Shown here: in pieces, positions 36,593-45,052 of the stretch | Layout: the number at the start of each line of letters is the position of its first letter | Position numbering within the stretch: the first letter of the stretch is position 1 | Source of the DNA: Kangiella aquimarina DSM 16071 | Lineage (GTDB): Bacteria; Pseudomonadota; Gammaproteobacteria; Enterobacterales; Kangiellaceae | Assembly: GCF_000374105.1 (NCBI RefSeq) | Contig: NZ_KB893650.1 | Coordinates: 304,862-368,861, forward strand | DNA: 64,000 bases | Direction: 5' to 3' | Position numbers and translations under genes: made by a program | The notes under the pieces: model-generated | What the model saw: the letters and a program-made list of their open reading frames with translations, nothing else | Databases searched by the model: none | What the model was told of the DNA's origin: nothing

Positions 36593-37372
36593 TCATGTGA
36601 ACGATTCCATTACTGTCAGAACACGCTCAACCTCCTCAAGCATCTCATTGAAGGAGTCTTGAACTGACTTAAAGTAATACGGATCACGTATAGAAAATGA
36701 CACATTCACAGGAACATCTAAAGTCTTATGAAATATATTCATTGTTGGAGGAACTATTTCACCAATATCTTTTGGATTATATAAACGACTAGTCCAACCA
36801 ACATCCCTTCTGTTCTGACCAAACTGTGCATTTACTAGGCCAGCGGGAAAATCAGGTATCTGAGCGCGTATCATCTCACTTGAGATATGAGTGTAATCAC
36901 CGATTGGGGTTGGAAACTTGTGTTTATCAACAATATTTATTTCATGTATCAGGAATATTAATGTGTTCCCACCATCACCCAAAAAAGGTTTAAGTTCGCA
37001 TATGGCCTGAACAAAGTCTTCGCTAACATAGTGAGCCATGCGGCTTCGGACACTCTGCTCTAAACTTTCTTCTTTCTTAGCAAAGGGAAACTGAATGGCA
37101 CCATGCTTTGATTCATCTTCTACTTTAGGTGAGACTGTCTCGAAATAAGCATGATCTATAGAAGAACGGAGATTATGGAATACTTCCCCACATCTAACGA
37201 CTAAACGATCAATAACTCTTTGATCGCTTTTAGCGAATGTTGCTCGTTCATCTGTGTGCGTATTTGTTTCAAGTATATATGTGTAAGGTGGAGTGTCAGA
37301 AATAAGGGCGTCAATTTCAGCAATCAACTCTCTAGATCTTTCTATTTTGGCTTTAGCACTTGCGAACGCCAT
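36593..37372 (-). CDS. Cassette 1: hypothetical protein with HNLRSSIDH motif
   Basis: A 259-residue soluble protein. I start at ATG 37372 because GGGAGAG precedes it by five bases and it lies inside the cassette; a longer frame begins at a TTG at 37417 within attI. The motif CGEVFHNLRSSIDHAY (about residue 62) recurs in a family of uncharacterised helical proteins and recalls, without proving, HEPN-type helices. As the first cassette it should be the one best expressed from the cassette promoter. Confidence 0.65.
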   Translation of the reverse strand: MAFASAKAKIERSRELIAEIDALISDTPPYTYILETNTHTDERATFAKSDQRVIDRLVVRCGEVFHNLRSSIDHAYFETVSPKVEDESKHGAIQFPFAKKEESLEQSVRSRMAHYVSEDFVQAICELKPFLGDGGNTLIFLIHEINIVDKHKFPTPIGDYTHISSEMIRAQIPDFPAGLVNAQFGQNRRDVGWTSRLYNPKDIGEIVPPTMNIFHKTLDVPVNVSFSIRDPYYFKSVQDSFNEMLEEVERVLTVMESFT

Positions 37373-37393
37373 TTTAACTCTCCCTAGATCACC

Positions 37394-37495
37394 ACATAAC
37401 ATTATATTACCGGACAATGCCGATAACCTTTTGATTTAAAATGATTTATTTTTAATGTCCTTTTTTCCGGCTAATACCATATAAAACCGGACATT
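37394..37495 (-). other. attI site
   Basis: The attI/cassette-1 junction is GTTATGT on the minus strand (37400-37394); its complement ACATAAC is exactly the R'' of attC 1, so this is the point of insertion. To its right ACCGGACAAT (37409-37418) and ACCGGACATT (37486-37495) form a near-identical direct repeat 77 bases apart, candidate accessory integrase-binding sites. Confidence 0.75.
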
Positions 37496-37587
37496 CCTGT
37501 TCTGGTATCTCTTTTTGTATTGAGTTTACAGGTACCATGGTCAATGACCTACAGGCCTTATAGTAATTGGCTCTTTTGTAATTGCAA
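37488..37587 (-). promoter_or_regulatory. Cassette promoter region, copy B of the attI-proximal block
   Basis: On the minus strand TTGCAA (37587-37582) and TACTAT (37565-37560) lie 16 bases apart, firing towards the cassettes; this is a possible Pc promoter. The same pair is preserved in copy A at 29941-30039. I find no CTGT-N8-ACAG LexA box between here and the intI start; GGTCA-A-TGACC (37539-37549) is the only clear palindrome. Confidence 0.55.
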
Positions 37588-37631
37588 CGCTTTTTTTAGT
37601 ATGCAGCTAAAACCAACAAACAGGACAAGGA

Positions 37632-38597
37632 ATGTCTGGTTCTCCTTTTTTACAATCTATTCGTCATTACCTGCGAACGAATCATTACAGTTATCAAACT
37701 GAGAAGTGTTATCTATATTGGATTAAGGATTTTATTCGCTATCATCGAATGGAGCATCCGCAAAATTTATCTGATGCAGATGTCAGCAATTATTTATCCT
37801 TCCTAGTTGTTAAGCGCAACGTCAGTAGAAGCACTCAAAAACAGGCTTTGAATGCACTAGCTTTTCTCTACAGAGATATCATCGGTAATCCTCTAGGAGT
37901 CCTGCCCGGTATTACACGCTCTAAAAAACCAGTTCGTTTGCCTACTGTGTTTAGTCATGATGAGGTGTCTCGGATCTTTTCAGTTCTCACGGGTGAATAT
38001 AAAGTTATTGCTTCATTATTATATGGCAGTGGTATGCGCATTTCTGAGGCTTTGTCACTACGCATAAAAGACATTGATTTCACAAGAAGCACTGTTACAG
38101 TCAGGCAAAGCAAAGGGGAAAAAGATAGAGTCACGATTTTATCCAAACTATCCGCTCAATTACTTTCAGATCATTTCTCTCAACTGAAAATTAACTATGA
38201 TAGCCTCAAATTGGATTCTGATTGGCCTGGCGTGCATTTGCCTAATGCCCTAGGTAAAAAATATCCAAATGCCTATAGATCCTGGGGATGGCAATTTGTC
38301 TTCCCTTCCTCTACCAATCCTCCCGATTTGATTACGGGTGTTCGTCGTGGTTTTCACCGGCATCCCAGAACCATAGGTCGTGTGCTCAATAGAGCATTCA
38401 AACAGGCTAAGATAACAAAACATGCTTCTAGCCACGCTTTTCGACACTCTTTTGCTACTCATTTGCTAGAAGCTGGTTACGACATTCGAACAGTTCAGGA
38501 GTTGCTTGGACACAAAAGTGTCGAAACCACACAAATTTACACACACGTTATGAATAAAGGGGCTAATGCAGTGAAAAGCCCTTTGGATCATCTATAA
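37632..38597 (+). CDS. intI: Integron integrase
   Basis: A 321-residue tyrosine recombinase that joins attC to attI. The N-terminal SAM-like domain covers about 1-90. Catalytic residues can be placed: Arg in LLYGSGMRISEAL, Lys in SKGEKDR, His-x-x-Arg in HAFRHSFATHLLEAG, His in LLGHKSVETT, and Tyr in QIYTHV. The segment LGKKYPNAYRSWGWQFVFPS (about 210-230) is the additional patch found only in integron integrases. Length fits chromosomal IntI proteins. It starts with MSGS after ACAAGGA, is divergent from the cassettes, and ends 16 bases before comM. Confidence 0.95.
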   Translation: MSGSPFLQSIRHYLRTNHYSYQTEKCYLYWIKDFIRYHRMEHPQNLSDADVSNYLSFLVVKRNVSRSTQKQALNALAFLYRDIIGNPLGVLPGITRSKKPVRLPTVFSHDEVSRIFSVLTGEYKVIASLLYGSGMRISEALSLRIKDIDFTRSTVTVRQSKGEKDRVTILSKLSAQLLSDHFSQLKINYDSLKLDSDWPGVHLPNALGKKYPNAYRSWGWQFVFPSSTNPPDLITGVRRGFHRHPRTIGRVLNRAFKQAKITKHASSHAFRHSFATHLLEAGYDIRTVQELLGHKSVETTQIYTHVMNKGANAVKSPLDHL

Positions 38598-38613
38598 TTT
38601 AATAAGGAAGTTT

Positions 38614-40143
38614 ATGTCTCTCGCTATTGTCTATTCCCGCGCCGGGGTTGGAATTGAAGCTCCGTTGGTTACTGTTGAAGTGCATTTGTCGCACGGTTTG
38701 CCGAGTTTGAATATTGTTGGTTTGCCTGAAGCGGCGGTTAAGGAAAGTAAAGATCGTGTGCGTAGTGCAATTATTAATTCTAACTTTGATTTTCCGGCGC
38801 GTCGCATCACCATCAATTTAGCGCCAGCAGATTTGCCTAAGGAAGGCGGTCGTTTTGATTTGCCAATCGCGCTTGGAATTTTAGCTGCGTCTGGTCAATT
38901 GCCCTCCGATTACCTTTCTAATTATGAATTTATTGGCGAGTTGGCGTTAACCGGAGAACTTCGGCCAGTAAAGGGTGTGTTACCGGTTGCTTTGGCCTGC
39001 ACTGAGGACAAGCGCACTCTCGTTGTGCCAGAAGCCAATTCTGCGGAAGCAGGTTTAGTTCCTTCGGTACAAGCCGTTCACGCCAAACATTTATTGGATG
39101 TATGCCACTCGCTGATGCGGAATACCCCTTTGCCGGAGTGCGTCAATGATGCGGTAGTTCATAACTATGATTTTGATATGGATATGTCCGATGTCATTGC
39201 TCAGGAGTCGGCTAAGCGCGCCTTAACGATTGCCGCTGCGGGTAAACATCATCTACTCTTTATTGGCCCGCCCGGAACGGGGAAAAGTATGCTGGCCTCA
39301 AGGATGCAAACTATTTTATCGCCGATGACTGAGCAGGAAGCCAAAGAGTCAGCTTCCATTTATTCGGTCAGTCATTTTGGCTTTGATGCCAGTCAGTTTT
39401 TTGTTCGTAAGTACCGATCACCCCATCACTCCTGTTCTGCTCCAGCTTTAATTGGTGGCGGTAGTCATCCTAAGCCCGGCGAAATTTCTTTGTCCCATAA
39501 TGGGGTTTTATTTCTTGATGAGTTGACTGAGTTTTCGCGTCAGGTGTTGGATAATTTACGTGAGCCATTGGAATCCGGCAAAGTCACTATTTCACGTGCC
39601 GCCCATCAAGCCGAGTACCCCGCCAACTTTATGTTGCTGGCTGCGACAAACCCCTGCCCCTGTGGTCATTATGGTAATCCTAAAGGTTCTTGTCGTTGCA
39701 CCCCCGATGTTATTCGTCGCTACCTGGGTAAAATTTCCGGGCCACTGTTAGATCGAATTGATATGCAGGTTGAGGTGCCGCTTCTTAGTCAGAAAGAATT
39801 AACCAATGGCAAACCACAAGATTCTAAGCCTCAAGAATCTAGCGAGTATTTACGTCGACGCGTTATCGAATGTCAGTCGGCACAATATCAGAGACAGGGT
39901 AAACTCAATGGTCAATTACAGGCCGGAGAAATTGATGAGCACTGTCAGTTATCCGAATCTGCAAAGATGCTTTTGAATAAAGCACTGGAACAGCTCAATT
40001 TATCCGCACGTTCTTATCATCGAATTATAAAAGTATCACGCACGATTGCGGATCTGTCTGGTGAGGATAAGATTCAGCCTCACCACATTAGTGAGACTTT
40101 GAATTATCGGAAGATTGAGCGTTATTTAGCGCAGTTGCCATGA
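38614..40143 (+). CDS. comM: ComM/YifB AAA+ ATPase
   Basis: A 509-residue intact ComM, the hexameric helicase that promotes branch migration during natural transformation. It has an N-terminal ChlI-like domain (1-160, GVGIEAPLVTVEVHLSHGLP), Walker A GPPGTGKS near 218, Walker B FLDEL, and a C-terminal Mg-chelatase lid. The cluster CPCGHYG...CRC is the family zinc-like motif. comM is a known insertion target for resistance islands in other genera; here it is uninterrupted, directly downstream of intI with AAGGAAG before the ATG. Confidence 0.94.
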   Translation: MSLAIVYSRAGVGIEAPLVTVEVHLSHGLPSLNIVGLPEAAVKESKDRVRSAIINSNFDFPARRITINLAPADLPKEGGRFDLPIALGILAASGQLPSDYLSNYEFIGELALTGELRPVKGVLPVALACTEDKRTLVVPEANSAEAGLVPSVQAVHAKHLLDVCHSLMRNTPLPECVNDAVVHNYDFDMDMSDVIAQESAKRALTIAAAGKHHLLFIGPPGTGKSMLASRMQTILSPMTEQEAKESASIYSVSHFGFDASQFFVRKYRSPHHSCSAPALIGGGSHPKPGEISLSHNGVLFLDELTEFSRQVLDNLREPLESGKVTISRAAHQAEYPANFMLLAATNPCPCGHYGNPKGSCRCTPDVIRRYLGKISGPLLDRIDMQVEVPLLSQKELTNGKPQDSKPQESSEYLRRRVIECQSAQYQRQGKLNGQLQAGEIDEHCQLSESAKMLLNKALEQLNLSARSYHRIIKVSRTIADLSGEDKIQPHHISETLNYRKIERYLAQLP

Positions 40144-40211
40144 ATTTTGATATGGCTTAGGGAAAATTCATGAATAATCCAAATTACTAATCAGCTCATA
40201 CAACAAGTATC

Positions 40212-40239
40212 CTGGCTAGATTGGTCTAGCCAGTGCTTT
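40212..40239 (+). terminator. comM terminator
   Basis: CTGGCTAGA and TCTAGCCAG form a perfect nine-base stem with loop TTGG, followed by TGCTTTT. Confidence 0.8.
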
Positions 40240-40255
40240 TATGCCTAGCAGTTAC

Positions 40256-40284
40256 TTGCTTATCTGCGGCACCCTGTCTATATT
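40256..40284 (+). promoter_or_regulatory. Promoter of the class V aminotransferase gene
   Basis: TTGCTT (40256-40261) and TATATT (40279-40284) are exactly 17 bases apart, 39 bases before the ATG. An ATTAG half-site (40282-40286), as in the divergent operator at 47601-47641, overlaps the -10 box. Confidence 0.5.
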
Positions 40285-40322
40285 AGCTTCTTTGCATATT
40301 TTTCCAGACAACTACTCCTATA

Positions 40323-41786
40323 ATGAATCTTGTTGAACACTTTGCGCCATTCCGTCAGGGAATTATTGGCGAAAACCATCGTTATGACAGCGCACCAAAT
40401 GGTGAATCCATTCTGTACGCGGACTGGACGGCCAGCGGTCGTCTGTATCGCCCGATTGAAGACTTTATTATCAACACCTTAGGTCCTTATGTTGCCAATA
40501 CTCATACCGAAACGACATTGACTGGCACCACCATGACTGAGGCCTATCATGATGCTCAACAGATTATTAAGCGTCATGTTAATGCAGATGAGAATGATGT
40601 GCTGATCGCCGCAGGTTCTGGAATGACTTTGGTTATCAACAAGTTTCAACGGATGCTGGGTCTGCGCGTACCTGAAAAATGGCGCGAGCGTCTGGATATT
40701 AAGGAATCTGAAAAACCTTTAGTTCTGGTTACTCATATGGAACACCATTCCAACCAGACCACCTGGCACGAGTGTGAAGTCACTCTGGAAATCATCCGCT
40801 CAGATGCACAGGGTCGTCCGGATCTGGGCCATATGCGTGAACTGCTTGAAAAGTATAAGGACCGCTTGGTGAAGATAGGCTCCTTTACTGCCTGCAGTAA
40901 TGTGACTGGTATCAAAACGCCCTATCATGAAATGGCCAAAATTATGCATCAACATAACGGCCTCTGCTTCGTTGATTTTGCTGCCTCTGCTCCTTATGTT
41001 GACATTGATATGCATCCTGCAGATCCCGAACAAAAACTGGATGCGATATTCATATCCCCGCATAAATTTCTCGGCGGACCTGGCAGTAGCGGAATTCTAA
41101 TTTTTGATAAAAAACTGTATGACTGTAAAGTGCCCGACCAACCTGGCGGTGGCACCGTATCATGGACCAACCCCTGGGGTGAGCATCGTTTCTTCGACAA
41201 TATCGAAGCCCGCGAAGATGGCGGAACTCCTGGATTCCTGCAAACCATAAAAGCTGCATTGGCATTTAAACTTAAAGATGCCATGGGAGTCGATAAGATC
41301 CAGCAGCGTGAAGCGCAACTTGCAAAAATTTTACTGGATGGCTTCTCTCAGATTCCAGATGTGAGGATCTTAGAGGGCGATCAAAAAGATCGGCTCTGCA
41401 TTGTTTCTTTCTATGTTCTTGGTATTCACCATAATCTAATCGTACGGCTACTTAATGATCGTTTTGGCATTCAGACTCGAGGCGGTTGTTCCTGTGCAGG
41501 AACTTATGGTCACTTGTTACTTGGTGTTGATCAATTACAAAGCCATGAAATCACCAATAGAATTGATCAGGGTGATCTTACCGATAAGCCGGGATGGGTG
41601 AGAGTTTCACTTCATCCCACCAATCATGATGATGAAGCGTATTTTATTGTTGATGCTTTAAGGCAAGTAATTGAAAACGCTGAAAGCTGGTCAAAAGATT
41701 ATGATTTCAACTCTGCCAGCGGTGAGTTCATTCCAAAATTTAATCAAACAAAATTAAAGTCATTATGTGACTTTTCACCCATATAG
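40323..41786 (+). CDS. Class V aminotransferase (cysteine-desulfurase-like)
   Basis: A 487-residue PLP enzyme of the NifS/SufS fold. The Schiff-base Lys is in FISPHKFLGGPGSSG (about 250). A Cys-rich loop RGGCSCAG near residue 393 lies where desulfurases hold the catalytic Cys. An extended C-terminus adds about 50 residues. It heads a plus-strand set with the ArsR repressor (59 bases) and rhodanese. Desulfuration of cysteine or a related thiol would feed persulfide chemistry, but this subfamily's substrate is not established. Confidence 0.82.
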   Translation: MNLVEHFAPFRQGIIGENHRYDSAPNGESILYADWTASGRLYRPIEDFIINTLGPYVANTHTETTLTGTTMTEAYHDAQQIIKRHVNADENDVLIAAGSGMTLVINKFQRMLGLRVPEKWRERLDIKESEKPLVLVTHMEHHSNQTTWHECEVTLEIIRSDAQGRPDLGHMRELLEKYKDRLVKIGSFTACSNVTGIKTPYHEMAKIMHQHNGLCFVDFAASAPYVDIDMHPADPEQKLDAIFISPHKFLGGPGSSGILIFDKKLYDCKVPDQPGGGTVSWTNPWGEHRFFDNIEAREDGGTPGFLQTIKAALAFKLKDAMGVDKIQQREAQLAKILLDGFSQIPDVRILEGDQKDRLCIVSFYVLGIHHNLIVRLLNDRFGIQTRGGCSCAGTYGHLLLGVDQLQSHEITNRIDQGDLTDKPGWVRVSLHPTNHDDEAYFIVDALRQVIENAESWSKDYDFNSASGEFIPKFNQTKLKSLCDFSPI

Positions 41787-41845
41787 GTGATTCTTTTTGG
41801 CAACAGTCGATTGCGCGAAGGTATAGATTAAGGCAGAATTTAAAT

Positions 41846-42181
41846 ATGAATCAACTAGTCACAAACAGTAACATGGCATTCACTGATGAAATGCAGAAGC
41901 ACTCCGCAGAAGCTGCAAAGTTGCTTAAAAATATTTCCAACGAACAGAGATTAATGATTCTCTGTATTTTACTTGAGAAAGAATTATCCGTTGGTGAATT
42001 AAATGAAATGTTGCCCCAATTAAGTCAGTCTGCTTTATCGCAACATCTAGCCTTGTTACGCAAGAGCGACCTGGTGACTACTCGTCGTCACTCACAAACG
42101 ATTTATTATTCTTTAGCATCTACAGAAGTCGCTCGTATCATTCACTTACTCCATGAAATCTATTGTCAGGAGACCTGTTAA
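41846..42181 (+). CDS. ArsR-family persulfide sensor, BigR/SqrR type
   Basis: A 111-residue winged-helix repressor. Two cysteines, Cys40 (LMILC) and Cys107 (EIYC), sit where BigR and SqrR carry their reactive pair; there a sulfide-derived polysulfide bridge releases DNA. A third, Cys111, is the last residue. The recognition helix is SQSALSQHLALLRKSDLV. It overlaps the start of the rhodanese gene (TAATG). Likely operators are the ATTAG-N6-CTAAT palindromes at 47601-47641. Confidence 0.87.
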   Translation: MNQLVTNSNMAFTDEMQKHSAEAAKLLKNISNEQRLMILCILLEKELSVGELNEMLPQLSQSALSQHLALLRKSDLVTTRRHSQTIYYSLASTEVARIIHLLHEIYCQETC

Positions 42182-42564
42182 TGCAACCATGTCTACAAAA
42201 TTACATTGGCTCAATTAAACAAAACATCAAAGAAATCAGTATTGATGATTTTAAATGTACAGATTGTACTAATGCTCTAATTATCGATGTTCGTGAACCT
42301 GCTGAACATGCAGAAGGAATTATTGAAGGAGCCTTACCAATTCCGCGCGGAGTTTTAGAGTTTAAATTATTCAGTCATCCTGCCTTAGAAGGATTATCTG
42401 AAGAAGAAATTCTTAATAAGCCAATTTATATTTATTGTGCTTCAGGTGGTCGCTCTGCGTGTAGTGCTCACGCTTTGGAGCAGATCGGATTTAATAATGT
42501 TTTTTCTGTCGCTGGTGGTATTAAACAGTGGACAGAGTCTGGCGGGAATATCGTTAAGCCATAA
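42181..42564 (+). CDS. Rhodanese-like sulfurtransferase
   Basis: A 127-residue single rhodanese domain. The ATG at 42181 follows AGGAG and overlaps the ArsR stop; a TTG six codons earlier is unlikely. The active-site Cys is in YIYCASGGRSA near residue 87, giving a six-residue loop of the thiosulfate/persulfide type. An N-terminal CTDC-like pair (KCTDC) is an extra feature. It should move sulfane sulfur in the sulfide-detoxification route. Confidence 0.88.
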   Translation: MQPCLQNYIGSIKQNIKEISIDDFKCTDCTNALIIDVREPAEHAEGIIEGALPIPRGVLEFKLFSHPALEGLSEEEILNKPIYIYCASGGRSACSAHALEQIGFNNVFSVAGGIKQWTESGGNIVKP

Positions 42565-42593
42565 TCTTTTAAATGTTTATACAGCTCAAATGA

Positions 42594-42621
42594 GGGCAGG
42601 CCAATGTGCCTGCCCTTTTTT
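42594..42621 (+). terminator. Terminator between rhodanese and DUF2892 genes
   Basis: GGGCAGGC and GCCTGCCC form an eight-base stem with a six-base loop followed by six T. It ends the plus-strand operon. Confidence 0.88.
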
Positions 42622-42627
42622 ATTACC

Positions 42628-42858
42628 CTATAACGATCCCTGCGCTGCCTGCCTTTCCGTTTTAAAGCCTAATTTCTTTATCACCATCATCGCTGGGCAG
42701 AAGCCTGTAAATGCAGACTGAAATAAATTTGCGCCCACAAATACGGTTAGCCACAACCAGTAAGGGTGAACGTACCAGGTTAATACTACTGATAATAAAA
42801 CCATGAAGCCGGCGAAAGCCATCAGTACTCTTTCGGCGGTCATTTTTTTCTGTGCCAT
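42628..42858 (-). CDS. YgaP-like DUF2892 membrane protein
   Basis: A 76-residue protein with two membrane helices and the DUF2892 pattern (ERVLMAFAGFMVLLSVVL, then FTGFCPAMMVIKKLG). In E. coli YgaP this domain is fused to a rhodanese; here the two are separate, convergent genes. It is the last gene of the exporter operon, 11 bases after the outer-membrane protein gene. Confidence 0.85.
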   Translation of the reverse strand: MAQKKMTAERVLMAFAGFMVLLSVVLTWYVHPYWLWLTVFVGANLFQSAFTGFCPAMMVIKKLGFKTERQAAQGSL

Positions 42859-42869
42859 AGGAATGCCTC

Positions 42870-44189
42870 CTAAAATTGATATCTCACACGCACATAGGCG
42901 TTACTTGCATCTTCAAACTGGCCAAAGAAGGTATGTGCTTCCTGACCATTGAATAGATTGGCCCCAACCGTGAATAACCACTCATCACTAAAACGATAAT
43001 TCATGCTGGGTCTTAAATAACTGTCATCATCTGTTGGTGAATAAAACGCAAACAGTGACCATACAAATTTATCTTTCGCTGTTCGATAGGTGACTCGTGT
43101 TGTCAGCAGGTGTCGCTTTTCTTCAGCTTCATACTGAGGGAAGGGTGAGTTAGCCAATAACTCATCGTAATCCTGTGTCCACTCCAGATAATATTGCAGG
43201 CCCAGCGTTAGCCGGGTAGCCACTTCTGATTCATAACCAGCTAAGAACCTCCACTGTGAATTTTTCACAAATGGATCGGTGCCCTCGCTATCTTCTACTT
43301 CGTCGTGATATGCCACTTCCACATTGTAAAGGCCACTTTCAATACTGCCTCGCACACTGGCGCCAACAATATCCTTACGATGGAAGGTTGGTTGGAAATT
43401 ATTGGTTATTCCCACGGGTTGTTTATCAAAACCCCGATAGCCATATATCGCATACTCGGTGCCTTCTACATTCTTATACAGTCTTAGCGCAATTTCGCTG
43501 TTGCCGAAATTCTTATCTGGCTCTATTGGGTTGACAACATCGGCTCCACCAATATTGCCGCCAGCCAAAGGATTAAATAGTGAAAAACGTTCTCCGTTAA
43601 TATACCGGTCTTCTTCAAATACTGGCGTCCAAACCAGATCCACATTGAGGGCATCAAAGTAACTGGTTACTCGAACCGAGTTTGCTGGCGCTTTCAAATA
43701 AGTATCTTCTCGTCCTGAGAAAAATGACTGCCAATCTTTGGGAAATAGATCATTTAGAAAAACCAGATCACCGGTTCCCCAGGTGCTGATTTGACGTCCG
43801 ATTTTAAAATCAGTATTACCAAATGCAGAAAAGCTCCAGGCTAGTTCCCGAATATCCAGTTCCATCTCATCTGTTACACCGTCATACCAGGTGCCACCAC
43901 GAAAACTGAAATCTACCTTTTCGCCTTTATAATCTGCTTCAAGATGCCCACGAACCTCATTCAAGGTTTCTTTATCTTCAAATAAAGGATCCGTTTGTAG
44001 TCGTCGACCATAACCGGCCTCTACAAACCCTGCCCATGACCAGTTTGATGATTCTTCTTCATCCCACTCTTCTTCCCAGACATCGCCCCACTCTTCCTCA
44101 GCGGCCATACTGGCTGGCAATCCATGAGCGACTAATAAGCCGCCCATAAATAACCATTTAAAAATTTGAGTTTTATTAGTCATCGCCAT
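42870..44189 (-). CDS. DUF1302-like outer-membrane beta-barrel protein
   Basis: A 439-residue protein with a signal peptide (1-30), a very acidic Trp/Glu linker (EEEWGDVWEEEWDEEE) and a beta-barrel ending in Phe (VRYQF). GRQISTWGTGDLVFLNDLFP recalls DUF1302 proteins, which often accompany MMPL exporters and LolA-like proteins. It is predicted to be the outer-membrane end of the export path encoded by the two upstream genes. Confidence 0.72.
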   Translation of the reverse strand: MAMTNKTQIFKWLFMGGLLVAHGLPASMAAEEEWGDVWEEEWDEEESSNWSWAGFVEAGYGRRLQTDPLFEDKETLNEVRGHLEADYKGEKVDFSFRGGTWYDGVTDEMELDIRELAWSFSAFGNTDFKIGRQISTWGTGDLVFLNDLFPKDWQSFFSGREDTYLKAPANSVRVTSYFDALNVDLVWTPVFEEDRYINGERFSLFNPLAGGNIGGADVVNPIEPDKNFGNSEIALRLYKNVEGTEYAIYGYRGFDKQPVGITNNFQPTFHRKDIVGASVRGSIESGLYNVEVAYHDEVEDSEGTDPFVKNSQWRFLAGYESEVATRLTLGLQYYLEWTQDYDELLANSPFPQYEAEEKRHLLTTRVTYRTAKDKFVWSLFAFYSPTDDDSYLRPSMNYRFSDEWLFTVGANLFNGQEAHTFFGQFEDASNAYVRVRYQF

Positions 44190-44205
44190 TCCTTTTCAAC
44201 CAGTC

Positions 44206-45042
44206 TTACTCTTGCTCTGCCTCAAGCCACTCGCGTGGGGGATTTCTTAATGAGCGCGACGTAAATACATCTTCTGGTACACCAATGTTATAAACCGGAC
44301 GACGGAACTCCATGTAAGTCACGCTACCAGTTTCCAGATTAGAAATTTTTGATTTCATCACTGTTGGAATACCTTGCACCTCTTCTACTTCAGCTACATC
44401 CATTCGACGATAGACTTCACCTTTGTCATTAAAGTATTCAACTGTCATTGGCAAAAATGTTTCCTTGTTGATGTTGGCAATGTAATAAGCAAACTCCACA
44501 TTACTTTTGTCTTGAGGAACATTTTTTACAATGTAGGCTGTATCGGTGACTTCTAATAGCTCGTGAGAATCCAAAGCAGGGTTACGCCCTGAAACATCTT
44601 CATAGAAGAAGTCAGAACCTACAAAGCTGGTTCGTTTGTCGCCGGCCGAAATTCTTTTTTCCAGATCGAGACCTGGCAAGTACAACCAGCGATCATCATC
44701 GCGGTCTACATGCTTGTTTACTAGAAAAACTGTGCCGCGAACATCCGATGGTCGACTGAACACTACCAGAAAATTTTGATCGCCTTCATCCTGAATGTCT
44801 TTACGTAATATCACAAACTGTCTTAGTTGCCGGTTACCGTCTTTATCGACAATCATCATACGCGCATCGCTACGACCATCATCGCCAGCGTAGTAAGATA
44901 CTTTGTTTGCCTTGCTGATAATTTCTTCAACACCAAGTTCACTTTCTGCCGCCTGTAATCCAGCTGTCATCATTGGCAAGGTTAAACCTGTTACCAACAA
45001 TTTTAAGAATTTATGCTTAATACTTTTCTGTAAGCTTTTCAT
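44206..45042 (-). CDS. LolA-like outer-membrane lipoprotein-sorting protein
   Basis: A 278-residue periplasmic protein with a signal peptide (1-31). Motifs MMIVDKDGNRQLRQF, WLYLPGLDLEKRIS and SKISNLETGSVTYMEF mark the LolA/LppX-like lipid-carrier fold common next to MMPL exporters. It probably ferries a lipid from the RND pump to the outer membrane. Ten bases downstream of the pump gene. Confidence 0.82.
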   Translation of the reverse strand: MKSLQKSIKHKFLKLLVTGLTLPMMTAGLQAAESELGVEEIISKANKVSYYAGDDGRSDARMMIVDKDGNRQLRQFVILRKDIQDEGDQNFLVVFSRPSDVRGTVFLVNKHVDRDDDRWLYLPGLDLEKRISAGDKRTSFVGSDFFYEDVSGRNPALDSHELLEVTDTAYIVKNVPQDKSNVEFAYYIANINKETFLPMTVEYFNDKGEVYRRMDVAEVEEVQGIPTVMKSKISNLETGSVTYMEFRRPVYNIGVPEDVFTSRSLRNPPREWLEAEQE

Positions 45043-45052
45043 GAAAGCCTCC

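Noticed and set aside
37373-37417. TTG start of the cassette 1 gene within attI
   Set aside because: The ATG at 37372 has a strong ribosome site and lies inside the cassette; the extension has neither family support nor a good ribosome site.
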